A stretch of 64,000 nt of DNA from Closterium sp. Naga37s-1 (GCA_947471745.1 CANJKZ010000264.1:503501-567500); one strand, 5' to 3'; counted from the first letter of the stretch, positions 1-11,936 are shown. Program-made: numbers and translations. Notes: generated from the letters alone by a model not told the origin.

Positions 1-3000
1 AGCTTGACTCGGTGCTGAATAACATCGTGCCCATCCTCACCTCCGCACAGAACCCACGGGTGAGTGCTGTGCCGCTCCGATTTATATAGCTGGTCTGACT
101 GTATTGACTTGCTTGACTAGCTTGACTCGGTGCTGAATAACATCGTGCCCGTCCTCACATCAGCACAGAACCCGCGGGTGAGTGCTGTGCTGTGCTGACT
201 AGAGAAACTCTCTCTCGAAAGAGTGAACAAACGCCAACTGTCCGTCTGACATCTCCAGCGAGCAGCAGAGCCCCTTTGTGTTTTCCTCTGCTAGAGAAAC
301 TCTCTCTCTCTCTCGAGAGAGAGAGAGAGCGAACGCCAACCAGGCACCAATCTAGCGCACGTGAAGAACTGTGATTTCCTCTCACGCTGCTATACAACTG
401 CCCACACTTGTAACCCCCCTTCCTCCTACCTGAAGTCCCCCCCCCCCCCCCCCCCCCCCCCCCTTCTTCCCTCCCCCTCCAGGGCGCCAATCTAGCTGTC
501 GTGGAAAACTGTGCCATCACGCTCGCGCGCTTCGAACCTACCATGTGCTTCCCTGACCCTGATAAATGCGCCCACTTTCCCCCTCTCCTTCCCTTACCCC
601 TCCCTCACTCTCCTCCACAGGGCACCAATCTAGCCCTGGTGGAGAACTGTGCCATCACGCTCGGCCGCTTTGCATGGGTGTGCCCTGACGTGCTGGCACC
701 CCAGGCCTCTCTCTTCCTCGTGCCCTTCCTCACCACACTTAAGGGGTGAGTTATGAGGCAACCATGGGTGAGTCCCAAACAGGGCTTTCGTCGCCCTCTC
801 GCTTCGCCTGGGTGTGCCCTGACGTGCTGGCCCCTCAGGCCTCTCACTTCATGGGTTCCTTGCTCACCACGCGCAAAGGGTGAGTCCCAAACAGGGCTTT
901 AGTCGCCCTCTCGCTTTGCATGGGTGTGCCTGACGTGCTGGCCCCTCAGGCCTCTCTCTTCCTCGTGCCCTTCCTCACCACGCTTTAAGGGTGAGTCCCA
1001 AGCATGCTGCTCTAGCGTCCTGCCCTGCTAACGTCTTGTCTTGGCGCCCCAGGCCACTTTTCCTCGTGCTCTTCCTTGCCACAAGCCTGACATTGCTCAT
1101 CCCCTCCTCTTGCATTTCTGATAGTTTACTTTCTTCTTGTTACTCGCCTCCTCTTTTTTCCCTCATTACTCGTGCACTCCCCCCTCACTCCCCCTTCCCC
1201 CTCCCCCTCCCCTTCCCCTCCTTTTTTTTCTCCACCTGCTTTCCGTTATGCCCCCATTTCACCCCGTTCTCCAACCGCACATCCCCTGTCTCAGTCCTGC
1301 TTCCACCCACACCTCTCCCTATCTCCCCCCCCCTCCCCTCCCTTCTTCTCCTCAGAATCCGTGACGACGTGGAGAAGGAAGAGGCATTTAAAGGGCTGTG
1401 CGCTGTGCTGACTTGCGCTCTCATTTTTCTCTTGCTCCTACCTCTCTTCCCCTGTTCCCCTGTCTCCGCCCCTCTCCCCCCTCTCCTTCTCCCCAGAATC
1501 CGTGACGACGTGGAGAAGGAGGAGGCATTTAAAGGGCTGTGCGCTGTGGTGAGTTCATTGTGCCACATTTGAGATTTCCCTAAAGTGACACAAACTGCTG
1601 CTGTCGCAGCTGCTGGGCTGTTTGCTGTATATATGCGTTGGTGCCCTGTGATTTGCCCTGGCCCATATGCTTTGAGACGTCTCAAAACACTTCTTCATAC
1701 ACCTGTCGCCGCTGCTGTGCTGGTTGCTGTATATATGCGTTGGTGCCCTGTGATTTTCCCTGGCCCGTGTGCTGTGGTTAGCTGTGCTGCTGCACAGCCG
1801 TGCGCTGTGCTGTGTGCTTTGCATGCATGCCTTTCAGTCCCTCCATGCTCATGCTTTTATTCCCCTTGTCCCGCCATCCATCAGTCTACATGTCCCACTC
1901 TTTTACTCCCGATCCTGTGTCTCCCTCCTATTCCCCCGGCTCTCCCGTTTATCCCCACACACCAGTTGCGCCTCAACCCCATGGCAGCATCCACAGCCAT
2001 CCACCCACTCACTGCTGCTCCCTTTCCCATGCCTTCTCTGTACCTCCCCTCCCCTCCCCCCTCCTCTCTCATCTCCCTTCCCCCACTTTTCCCCTTATCT
2101 TCCAGTTGCGCCTCAACCCCATGGCAGCATCCACTGCCATCCACCCACTGCTGCTTCCTTTCCCATGTCTTCCCTTTCCCCCCCACCGCCCACCCCCTCC
2201 CTCCCCCCTCCTCTCGCTCATCCTCCCCCTATCCCCCCCCCCACACACCAGTTGCGCCTCAACCCCATGGCAGCATCCACGGCCATCCATCCACTGCTGC
2301 TCGCCATTGGCAGCTGGAGGGTAGGTCGATGGTTCATGGCTAGCTAGCCTCAAACCCGGCATCTAGTTTTGAGACGTCTCAAACCCGGCATCTCTTTTGA
2401 AATTGATTACAGCAGTCGCCTGTGCCACCCTCCGTCAATTCGTCCTTACTTCTCCCCCTCTCCCAGCCTCACCACCCTCCATTTGTACACCCATGCGCAT
2501 TTTGCCCCTCGCGCACGTGCACACACACAGACGCATATGCACACATAGACACTCCTACGATAACCTACTGTCAAACTTGCCCATTTGCAACCCTCTCATA
2601 CCTTTCCAAACCATCCCCTTTATTGGCTTCCTCAGGAGATCCACAGTGCAGAGCTGAAGGCTGAGATTCACCAGCTGCTACAGGGCTTCAAGCAGGTGGG
2701 CTTTAAGACAAAAAAAAGGTATTGACCTTTCTATAAGGCACAGGTTTGGGAGCTCTCAAACCACAGTGCAGGGATAAAGGCAGAGAGCACCAGCTGTTGC
2801 TGGGCTTTAAGGGGGTGTATGCGGGCGTGTCAGCAACTCTCCTAGGCTAATCCAGCTCCCTGAGTCTCAGCCTTCTTTCTTTCCATGCATTTACTGTACA
2901 CTGGAGGGAGGTGCGTGGGGCTTGCTGCATGTCCCTCCCATGTCCTTCTCTCGTCCCCCACGTTACATGTGGTAACCAGAGTTTTGTGTTTCGTCCTCTT

Positions 3001-3244
3001 TTCTCATCCCTCATGCACGACCTGCCCACAGATGCTAGTGGAGGCAGGCACATGGGATCAAATCCTGCAATCCACAGGTCGCCTTTAACGCCCCCTCTTC
3101 TTATTACACCCTTTTTCCCTCATCCCCATGTCTAATTTGCTCCACTACCCACAGATGCTAGTGGAGGCAGGCACGTGGGATCAAATCCTGCAATCCACCG
3201 ACAAACCGCTGCTGCAGAAGCTCAGTGCGACGTACGGGATCTAG
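1..3244 (+). CDS. TRN1: Transportin-1 (karyopherin beta-2), C-terminal part
   Basis: Nuclear import receptor that carries M9/PY-NLS cargo through the nuclear pore. Only the 3' end is in the window. Exons that splice in phase: 3-59 and/or its copy 121-177, then 621-745, 1497-1548, 2252-2320, 2636-2695 and 3155-3244 with stop TAG. The spliced peptide contains LVENCAITLGRFAWVCPD, IRDDVEKEEAFKGLCAV, LRLNPMAAST, LLQGFKQMLVEAGTWDQIL and ends LSATYGI. These match the last HEAT repeats of plant transportin-1, including the family-typical IRDDVEKE block and the short tail after the WDQ motif. Introns are full of partial exon copies, so other transcripts are possible. The gene starts left of the window. 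I am confident of family and frame, less so of which copy of the first exon is used. Confidence 0.93.
3..177 (+). repeat. Two splice-competent copies of one transportin exon
   Basis: The 57-nt exon (frame LDSVLNNIVPILTSAQNPR) is present at 3-59 and 121-177. Each copy is preceded by AG and followed by GTGAG, and each is a whole number of codons, so either or both could be spliced in without breaking the frame. They are separated by 61 nt. Confidence 0.8.
437..463. repeat. Poly-C tract of 27 bases
   Basis: Uninterrupted C run in a transportin intron, just upstream of an exon-head copy. Its true length may be affected by sequencing error. Confidence 0.9.
483..990 (+). repeat. Head and tail copies of transportin exon 621-745
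   Basis: Upstream copy 483-533 keeps the acceptor and the first 17 codons (GTNLAVVENCAITLARF) and then diverges. Downstream copies at about 806-881 and 914-990 keep the exon tail and its GTGAG donor. The last has a one-base deletion in the TGCCCTGAC stretch. These are non-coding decayed duplicates of the intact exon. Confidence 0.85.
1356..2160 (+). repeat. Upstream head copies of two transportin exons; palindrome-joined repeat
   Basis: 1356-1407 copies the IRDDVEKEEAFKG exon but lacks a GT donor (CTGACT follows). 1966-2013 and 2106-2150 copy the head of the LRLNPM exon after a CAG acceptor and then run into pyrimidine-rich sequence. Between them, a ~75-bp direct repeat (about 1595-1670 and 1705-1775) flanks the palindrome TTTGAGACGTCTCAAA at 1671-1686. 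Confidence 0.8.
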
Positions 3245-4363
3245 CTGTGCTGACGTGGCGGCTGACGTGGCAGCTGATGTGGCAGCTGGTGTGTGGCACG
3301 TTTTGTTGTCAGAATGGATCAGATTACAGGAAACCAGTAGCAGTGAGCAGCTGCGAAGCTGCCAGGAAGCTGCATCCGTAAAGCTTCCAAGTAGCAACGT
3401 AAATCAGCAGGCCTTATCACACCGCAGAAGGGGCCTTTTATGTAAGAATGTCATGAAGTGCCACAGAGATTTAGGGTGTTTGTTCAGCAGCAGGTAGAGG
3501 AGGTGAGCAGGCTGCAGCCTTCCACTAAGTGGGGAGGTGTGCAGCAGGAGCATGAGCAGCAGCAGTAGCAGCAACAAACAGCAGCAGCAACAGCAGCAGC
3601 ACTTAACAAGATCTGATCCTGATTCGATTTGATGCGGCTACCCCCCGACTCATTTCGTCGCCGACCCTCCCGCTCACACGCCTCGCTACACCACCATCAA
3701 CCATCACTCGCACAACCCATTTATACCCATCCATACCCATCCCCATTGACCACCCATACGGGGGCATGCCGACATCATGCTGACATCATAAAGGAGCACT
3801 CTCTGACCAATCAGAGAGCAGCAGGAGGAAGCGTGGTGGGCAGCGCATTGCTGCTGCCATTGCATCCGCCGACCAATCATACCGCGCTTGCATCATCTGC
3901 CACATAGGATGCCACGTAAGATGCTGCGCGTGCCACGTCATCCCCATGGTGTACGATACTTTTCTCGGTTTATCTTCAATAGAATTGGTGTTGTGGGTTT
4001 GTATGCACCCCATATTAGGTAGAAGATTGTTTTATGTATGGTGTGATTGGTGGTGCATAATGGCGGGAAAGAATAGTATACAATAGACAGGTTTGCTAGC
4101 TTAGCTAGATCAGTCTGTTTCTTCCGTCAAGTTTCAAAATACTGCGCTTGATAGGCTGTGCTGATGTTTTCCAGTTTGCAAGTAGCAGCTTGGGCATTTA
4201 GTGTTATGTTGTTATTCTTACTTGAGAGTTGTGTCCTTGAGAGCTGTTGAGTTCGTTTTTTGTTCAGATGCAGCAATAAGCATTTTTTGGCCGGAAATGA
4301 AGCACCTTGTATCTACGCACGCGCTCCTGCTTGGCAAACACTCTAGCGGTGAAAGGATTCATA
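3245..4363. other. 3' flank of transportin, no gene seen
   Basis: Holds a tail of tandem CTGACGTGGC-like and CAG/AGC-rich sequence (3250-3600), then AT-richer unique sequence. No ORF resembling a protein I know and no RNA gene were recognised. It presumably contains the transportin 3' UTR. Confidence 0.5.
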
Positions 4364-4795
4364 TTAAAACCAGGGTGCACATTCAACGCGGTTCGGCTTG
4401 AGATGTTGGGAAGGGGGTTTGGAGAAAAACAGTGATTGGCTCACGAGGGGCGACAAAAAAATGATTCCGCTAGAGCTTCGGGCATTTCGTAGGTGGCGGG
4501 ACGGGGTGAAATGGCGGGAGTGGGTGAAACCGAATGGCGGGAGGGATGAAACAGATTGGCGGGAGGGGGGGGAAACGAAATTGCGGGGGAGGGGGGAAAC
4601 AAAATTGCGGGGGAGGGGGGAAACGAATTTCGACGGGGAGGGGGAAATGAAATTGCGGGGGCGTGGGGAAACGAAATTGCGGGGGAGGGGGGAAACGAAT
4701 TTCGACTTGAAGGGGTTGAAAGCACACCTCGTAACCCACTCAGTCAAGGGATAACCTTTGATGCACATTCAGCTGAATGTGCACCCCGGTTTTAA
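4364..4795. mobile_element. MITE-like element with 22-bp terminal inverted repeats
   Basis: The left end 4364-4385 begins TTAAAACCAGGGTGCACATT. The right end 4774-4795 is its reverse complement with one mismatch. The 432-bp interior has no coding capacity. Most of it is a G-rich minisatellite (4550-4700) of units resembling GCGGGGGAGGGGGGAAACGA followed by AATT. TTAA sits at both extremities, which is compatible with either a TTAA target duplication or part of the repeat itself, so the superfamily is not assigned. Confidence 0.6.
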
Positions 4796-5115
4796 AGCCA
4801 ACGGTCTCTAATGGTGTTCTACATAACAAACGCACTACCCAACACCACTACACCTCTCTCCAGTTACAGCACGACAAACTGCTGAGGTACTTATGATTTA
4901 TGCTGTCCTTACTTAGGATTTCTTTGTACGACTTTATTTGTATAGATTCGAATTCTGTTAAAATACGTTAGCATCACATGCTACTCAACAACGAAGCTCC
5001 TGTGTATACGAGACGATCAAAGCGGGAGACGGAGGCCGGCCGAGCAGTAAATAAAGCTGAGAACTTTTTCAGCAAACAAATGTAGCCATGTGTCGATGAG
5101 TCTGTGCATGTGAAA
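4796..5115. other. Intergenic spacer between transportin and RER1 3' ends
   Basis: About 320 bases between the MITE-like element and the RER1 stop. AT-richer than the surroundings. I see nothing specific in it beyond probable 3' UTR of RER1. Confidence 0.4.
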
Positions 5116-7598
5116 CTAATCCTTTGACTTGGCAGGAAGCGAGGCTGTTTTGACTATGGGTACGGCATCATCGTCCTTTCCTGCAGGCTTCTTCCCCCCC
5201 TTGTACTTCTGCATGTGACAGACAGGATGGAAGAAGGGCCGGAGGGATAGCACAGAGTGGGGGAGTGCAGACGTGTGAGCTGGGAAGGCTATGCCTCCCC
5301 TCCTCGCCTCTCAGACAGGTGAGGGACTGAATGAGGGAAAGCGATTATGGACGTTCCACCTGTTTTGAGACGTCTCACATTTTGAGGTGTCTCAGAACTC
5401 AACTATGGACGCATCACCTGCTTGCTCAAGGAAAAAAACATGGTTGCAATCAATGCTACGTTTTTTGAAAGCAGAAGGAAGAACTGGAGAGAGAGCAGCT
5501 GTGGTGCACACACACCAAGTAAGGACTATTACCTCCTTATTAAAGGAGATAGATTCTAAATTGGAGGGAGGAATTAAAAGTCAAGCTCACTTTCGACTAA
5601 GCCCAGAAATTCATTTGAGGTGCACAAAGCTGCTTGCCAAAGAAGAAAATGATACATTGTATTTTGTTAATTGGTTTGTGTTTTAACCACAACCAAGGTG
5701 AAACATACGCACCTGCTTGCCTAAGGAGAAGGGGACATATTTGTGTTTGATCATGTGGCGAATCTGGCACTCAATTAGTATTTGCACTTGTATTTTCATT
5801 TGATAACCCAAAGAGCCCGAACAGAAACTAGAGAGAACGCACCTGCTTCCCGAAGGAGAAGGGGACGTATTTGTATTTGATCATGTGGCGGATCTGGCGC
5901 TTCATGGTGAGCACGAAGAGCGTGAACCAGTACATTAGCAGGATTGGCCAGAACACCGGCACGTCAAAGATGGGGAAGAAGGTCATTGTGAAGGCCACGA
6001 GAAACGCCTTGGTCATTGCGTACCTGGGAAGGGGAGGGGGCAGGGGGGAGGAGAGGGGAGGACAAGGCAACGAAGAGGAAGGGAGGAAGGAGGAGAGGAG
6101 GGATGACCAGCACGTCAAAGATAGGGAAGAAGGTCATCGTGAAGGCCACGAGGAACGCCTTGGTCATCGCGTACCTGAAAGGAGGGGGGTGGGGAGGAGG
6201 GGATGGGAGAGGAGGAGAAGATGTATGAGGATGCGAGGGAACACCGGCACGCCAAAGATGGGGAAGAAGGTCATCGTGAATGCGACCAGGAACGCCTTGG
6301 TCATTGCTACCTGGAGAGGAGGGGGCAAGGGGGAGACATGGGTGGGAGGCGTGAGGATGGAAGAGGAGGGGAATGGAGAGAGGATGGGCCAGAAGACCGG
6401 CACGTCAAAGATGGGGAAGAAGGTCATCGTGAATGCGACCAGGAACGCCTTGGTCATTGCTACCTGGAAAAAGGGGGCTGGGTTGGGAGAAGTGGGGGTG
6501 GGAGGGGGGATGTGAATCGAAGAATAGGAGATTAAGAGAGGGGTGCGGGGGTGGGCGGAGAAGAATGGGGACGAGGAATGTGGATGGAAGAGGAGTGTGG
6601 ATGGGAGGGTGTGGATGGGAGACGAGGAGAGGAGGGAACACTGGTCAATTTGAACCCCATGGTAAATGCCTTGGAAATAGGGGGTGTTGGGGCGGAGAGA
6701 GGAGGGGGAGGGGAAATGGGGGAGGGGGGGAGGGGGTGTGTGTGTGGAGAAGTGAGGAGGGTGTGGATGGGAGGAGGAAAACAGGATGAGCCGAGGTGGG
6801 GGAAAAGTGGGGGGAGGAGGAGGGGGGGTGGCTGTGAGGAGGAGGTGGGGGGTGGTGGAGATGTGGGGGAGGGGAGAATGTGGACGTGAGAGGAGGAGAA
6901 TAAGGGAGAGGGGGAGGAGGGATGATTGTCCAACGGGACAGAAGGTCAATGTGATTGCGACGATGCATGCCTCAGTCATGACTTGCACGCGACAGGGAAG
7001 AAATATGGTGGGGGTGTGGTGGAGAGGGGGGGGAGGAGGAGGAGGGAGGCAAGATTGGGAAACGCACGATTAGAAGCAGCGAGAGTAGGGGCGGGAAGGG
7101 AGGTCAGGGAAGGAAGTAGGTTGGGAGGTACGATGGGGAGGGTAATAAACAAAGGAAACGATGGAGGAGCGTAAACGGCCAAGCATAGACATCACAAAGA
7201 GACCTAGATGCATCAGCAACAACAGCAGCAGCAGCAGGCAACCCTAAACTAGACCCCAACCCAATCCTCTCGACTCACCAGAACTTGAACTCTGGTAGCC
7301 GTCGGATGAAGGGCTTGAACTCATCGTTGCCCTTGGATGGCAGCACTGGCCCTTCCGCCTCAGGATCCACTTGAGGGGACAGAAACCCAATGAGCAGATT
7401 CAGCATGTAGATGCCCAGTCCGTACGTGATTATGTAATATCCGTGTAGGAAAAACACGCGTATGGTGTAGATGAGAGCAATAACGAGTGTAGCGATCCAT
7501 CTGTACCCATAGTGCGGGGTCGACTTATCGAGAAAGTACTGTATCGGGGAGTGGGAAATGCGTGAGAATGGGAGTACGGAACGGAAGGAACGAATCAT
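5116..7598 (-). CDS. RER1: RER1, Golgi-to-ER retrieval receptor
   Basis: Four-pass membrane protein of the early Golgi that returns ER membrane proteins by COPI. Exons: 7598-7279, 6023-5843 and 5208-5116 (stop TAG), all in phase, giving 197 aa, the usual RER1 length. Diagnostic segments: [56 protein letters not shown], then [20 protein letters not shown] and [16 protein letters not shown], ending with a Lys-rich cytosolic tail [19 protein letters not shown]. The TTC-TG/GTGAGT donor and CCAG/GTAC acceptor restore W-Y at the 7279/6023 joint. The start is uncertain. ATG 7598 reads straight into the family core, but the 20 residues before it are not RER1-like, and a CAG acceptor at 7540-7539 could join an upstream exon I could not identify. 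Introns carry many exon copies. Confidence 0.9.
5345..5790 (-). repeat. Tail copies of RER1 exon 2 with palindromic joint
   Basis: About 5700-5790 and about 5410-5440 repeat the RER1 exon-2 tail (KYKYVPF region) with its CAG/GTGCG-type donor, downstream of the intact exon in the transcript sense. A shorter duplication, TATGGACG..CACCTG at 5345-5362 and 5403-5420, flanks TTTTGAGACGTCTCACA and a second decayed palindrome. Confidence 0.75.
6100..6990 (-). repeat. Head copies of RER1 exon 2
   Basis: Copies at about 6110-6174, 6240-6312 and 6390-6464 keep the acceptor and first part of the exon ([19 protein letters not shown]). More diverged ones lie near 6645-6680 and 6930-6990. All lie upstream of the intact exon in the transcript sense and run into C/T-rich intron sequence on this strand. 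Confidence 0.8.
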
Positions 7599-7833
7599 GT
7601 GCACCTGAGATAATACCCATCCAGGAAATTCGACTAAAAGAATACGTTCATATGATGTAGACAACCAATGCGTGAAAACGCGAACGGTGTTGACCACCAA
7701 CATCGCCCGTTCTTCTAAGCGACGGAATGCCGCTGGCGAGCACAAGCTTGAGACCGAAAAGTCGCAACGACGCGCCTGAAACCGTTGTGTTACGAGGAGC
7801 ATCGCGTGTTTGAATCCGTGGATTTATGGAGAA

Positions 7834-7990
7834 CACTCACCTGAATCCGTTAAGTTCTGGCGAGCACTCACCTAAATCCGTTAACTTCTGGCGAGCACGC
7901 ACCTGAAACCGTTAAGCTATGTCGGGCACGCACCTGAAACCGTTCACTTTTAACGAACACACACCTGAAACCGTTGAGCCAAAACGGCTC
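7834..7990 (-). repeat. Array of ~33-40-bp units each with a splice donor
   Basis: On the minus strand the string AACGGTTTCAGGTG or AACGGATTCAGGTG recurs about five times (7845-7980). Each copy presents an AG/GTG donor-like site. It may be a repeated 5' UTR exon tail of RER1. No coding sequence is seen. Confidence 0.5.
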
Positions 7991-8443
7991 CGTTTCCTCC
8001 TGCCAACATCGAGGATCCCGCTGAATCTGACCGTCAAAATGCGGATCCAACGGTCACGAGCTTCTACCAAATCCGATGGCACAGCAGAGAGGCAGCAGCA
8101 GCAGCAAAAGACTGAAGAATCGAGACGCCTCCTTCGCTCGTAGCAGCACGACCTAATGGGGTTGGCGGAATTACCGAGTCAAGCGAAGGAACGATCACGT
8201 CGGACCTGATCTGGTATTAACGACTTGCTAACGATCACGCCGGATCAGCGTTATTACCAGCGCGAATCCGCGTTATAAGCAACGCGGGATCAGCAACTCG
8301 GGATCAGCAAAGCAGAATCAACAACGCGAACGTGAGACTAAGAGACTGAATTAGGATCTGTTTCCGAAGTCTCTCCCGCTTGACCTGCTGCTGCTGATGA
8401 ATCGGGCCCGACAGGCTGCTAGCTGAAGTCTAGAGAAAGCTTT

Positions 8444-8668
8444 CTAGCAACTCAGCAGCAACAGTCTAACAAAGCAAGAAACTATTTTCGAGGTGACAAG
8501 GAGGAAGAATGGGTTGAATCGGTTCGGGTGGCTGGAATTCATCTGAGCAGCGGCTGACGTGACAAGAGGCAATCCCTGAGCAGTCTCGGGAGTTGAGTTT
8601 GGCGGGAAAGTCTGAACAGGCCGACCTAGAAGGTTATTCTTCAGGATCGCATCAACCTTGTCCTCCAT
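8444..8668 (-). CDS. Short ORF of unknown nature
   Basis: A 74-codon ORF beginning MEDKVDAILKNNLLGRPVQ. Composition is balanced, unlike the low-complexity shadows around it, and it lies upstream of RER1 on the same strand. I recognise no domain. It could be a 5' exon of RER1, a fragment of a retroelement or chance. Confidence 0.2.
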   Translation of the reverse strand: MEDKVDAILKNNLLGRPVQTFPPNSTPETAQGLPLVTSAAAQMNSSHPNRFNPFFLLVTSKIVSCFVRLLLLSC

Positions 8669-8930
8669 CATAAAGAGCAGCAATTGCCGCGCTAATGTTT
8701 TTATTTAATTGCCTGAGTCCTGAGTTATATTCAACCCCTTTTCCTGCTCCCCTGAATTTCTGACTTAAGGTAGTAATTATTCCGCCTTCAAGACTTGAAA
8801 ACTTTGTTTGAAAATATCATATCGCTTCCTTACAGGTAGGACTTAGATGCACCTGCACACCGTCAACAGTCATAATCAAGTCTTCTAAATTAAAACCGTC
8901 CAATTATTACAAGTTTTATGCACAAACATC

Positions 8931-9002
8931 GGTTCTGTGGTGCAGTGGTTAGCACTCTGGACTTTGAATCCAGCAACCTGGGTTCGAATCCCGGCAGAAC
9001 CT
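8931..9002 (+). tRNA. tRNA-Gln (UUG anticodon)
   Basis: A 72-nt cloverleaf. The acceptor stem GGTTCTG (8931-8937) pairs with CAGAACC (8995-9001) and the discriminator base is T. The anticodon stem CTGGA/TCCAG encloses loop CTTTGAA, giving anticodon TTG. The B box GGTTCGAATCC is intact, the A-box-like TGGTGCAGTGG is present, and TTTT follows at 9002-9005 as a Pol III terminator. No intron. The sequence closely resembles plant nuclear tRNA-Gln. Confidence 0.95.
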
Positions 9003-9276
9003 TTTCTGCACGCCGATGTTGTCTCCACTGCTTTACCTTTCAGTTTTCCATCTTTGCTAATCTTATTACCGTGTCCCTACAGAGCCTACGGATAGTATAG
9101 TACGTAGCAAGGAGCCCATCATCAATGACAAGAGAATGCCCACAACTTTCTTACTTTCTTATGCAGGAGCACACCTTGAAGTTCCTACATCACAAACAAA
9201 CTATAACGTACAGTAGTTGCATCCGCACATACAGTATGTTTCTTTATCCTGTTTTTGTTTCTAAAAGGAAGGAACC

Positions 9277-11882
9277 CTATAACTGAAGAAACGGCTCTAG
9301 GTTGATCTCCACAGCAGAGCAAGGATCAGGGATGTCAAAACGAGCAAGAACCTGAAACCAACAGGGACGACGTAGAAATACGTTGTAAGTACGATGAAGA
9401 GATGAGAGGGAGAGTGTAATCGACACTTGCAGTGGAAGGGAGTGGGATAGCGAGCGGAGAAAGAGGAGAACGGGACAGCAAGAGGGAGATTGGGATAGCG
9501 AGCCGAGAAAGGGGGTAAAATGCGATAGCAGGCCGAGAAAAGGGAGGAAAAGGGGATGGTGAGCCGGGAAAATATTATACATGTTCCAGGAAAGGCATAA
9601 AGTTAGTAAAATATAAATGCAGCGGAATAATGTAAGGACTCACCTCTGGGTGGACGACACCGAAGGTGCCAATGGATCTTCCTTTAAAGAGGATATCGGC
9701 CTGACGTCCCCCAAAGAACTGGGGAGACTGGAGGACGAACAGCAGAGTGTGAGGGAAATGTGGGGGAATGGGGACACAATGAGAACACATGAAGGATCTC
9801 TGTTAATCATCGATCGAAATCTGGAGGCCATATAGTTTTAGACGTCTCAAACGATCTCCCCTAGTCATAGATTGCACTATGGAGACCAGATAAGTGCCTC
9901 ATAGCACTCAAGAAACTGTGCGGATCAAATCACAACCAGCATAGGTAAGGGAACCGGGAGGAAATGGGGCACGATGAAAACACGTGAAGAATCTCTCCTG
10001 TTCATAGATCGCACTATGGAGGCCAGATAAGTGCCTCATAGCACTCAAGAAACTGTGCGGACTGGAGGGCGAACAGCAAAGACGAAGGAAATGAGCGAGC
10101 AGGAACACAAAACAAGGAGACGTACTTGTCTAGGGCGGAAAAAACTTCCAGCAACAAAGAACTTACAAAAGACGTGTCAAGCAATCTTACTTGCGAGGGA
10201 GCAATGAAGAACTTGAGCGCCGCAGGAGCAGCCTTTGCATCCCCGCCGTCACCCTGAGCAGTCGGACCATCGGCGAGAGCCATTGTTCCGTCCGCCGCTG
10301 CCTGGCCTCCAAACGCCACTCCCAGCGATTCCATAAGCTGGTCGACAAGACCATGAATGACCTGTGAGCGTAGGGGGTGAGAGGAAGAGCGAAAAAAAGA
10401 AACCATTGAACCGTCCGCCCCTGCCTTCCCCCCAAACGCCACTCCCAGCGATTCCATAAGCTGGTCGACAAGACCATGAATGACCTGTGAGCGTAGGGGG
10501 TGAGAGGAAGAGCGAAAAAAAGAAACCATTGAACCGTCCGCCCCTGCCTTCCCCCCAAACGCCACTCCCAGCGATTCCATAAGCTGGTCGACAAGACCAT
10601 GAATGACCTGTGAGCGTAGGGGGTGAGAGGAAGAGCGAAAAAAAGAAACCATTGAACCGTCCGCCCCTGCCTTCCCCCCAAACGCCACTCCCAGCGCCTC
10701 CATAAGTCGGTCCACCAGACCATGAATGACCTGAGGGGAAAACGGAGAGGGGGAGAGAGCAAGAGAGCAAGAGCCATTGAACCGCCCGCCCCTGCGTGGC
10801 CCCCAAACGCCACTCCCAACGCCTCTATAAGAAGGGAGTTTTGAGACATCTGAATCAGCTTCACAGCTACAGACCAGAGCCAAGCGCGCCCGCTACACGC
10901 TCACCTCGAAGCCAGAGTGCAGGTTGCAGTAAAGGGCAATCAGCCGCCTCTCGTTCCTCGCCCCCACGTCCTTGCTCTCGTCAAGCAGGCACACGTCCGA
11001 CACCTCAAAGAGCTTCACGGGGCGGGGCGAGTCCTTGTTGCTGGCCAGGGTCTTGAGCATTCCGGGGAGGAGAGAGGAGCGCACCACCTGGGAAGGAAGA
11101 GTGTGGGGTTGACAGAGGGATAAGCAGGGAGCATGAGGCAACTCCTGCGACCTCTGGCCTGACAGGGCCACGCGAGACGAGTCCTTGTTGCTGGCGAGGG
11201 TCTTGAGCATTTCAGGGAGGAAAGAGGAACGCACCACCTGTAGAAAGGAAGAGGATAGAATATAAACAGGACTAACTTACGACGGTCATCCAGAAACACT
11301 CGCACGCATGCACCCACCTCGAAATCAGCCGACCGTGGGTTTCCGATAACAGCTGCCGTCTTGCCATCGTCTTTCAGGTTCACCATCTCAAAGTTCTCAC
11401 TGCGAGCGGTGAGTGCCCACGTGAGTACCTCTGCCTTGCTCCCCCACACACTCAAGCAACCACACACTCAAGCAACCACACACACCCACCTCAAAGTCTG
11501 CAGAGCGCAGGTTGCCAATGACAACGGCCGTCGTGCCATCCTCCTTCAGGTTCACCATCTCAAAGTTCTCACTGCGGGCGATGAGCACCCACGTGCCACG
11601 CACGCGCCTTCCCCACACCCAAAAGCACCCACCTCAAAGTCTGCAGACCGTGGATTCCCAATAACCACAGCCGTCTTGCCATCGTCCTTGAGGTTCACCA
11701 TCTCAAAATTTTCGCTGCGGGCGATGAGCGCCCACGTGAGCACCTCTGTGAAGCCCGCCTGGGCCACCTCGCCCCTCAGCAGGTCGCACAGCTGGTTCAG
11801 CGGCTGCTGCTTGCCCTCACAGACGGTCTTGGGCTCGGTGCGAGCAATGTTGTTGTAACCGTGTGCGATTGCCACGTCCTGT

Positions 11883-11936
<54 letters not shown>

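Larger units (their letters stand above)
7599..8930. other. RER1 upstream region
   Basis: Contains the donor array, a CAG tract near 8090-8105, tandem GATCAGC/ACGCGGATC-like short repeats (8180-8330) and one short minus-strand ORF listed separately. No clear promoter element is recognised. Confidence 0.4.

Noticed and set aside
4364..4795. Assignment to piggyBac because of TTAA ends
   Set aside because: TTAA is itself palindromic and part of the terminal repeat, and no transposase or empty site is available.
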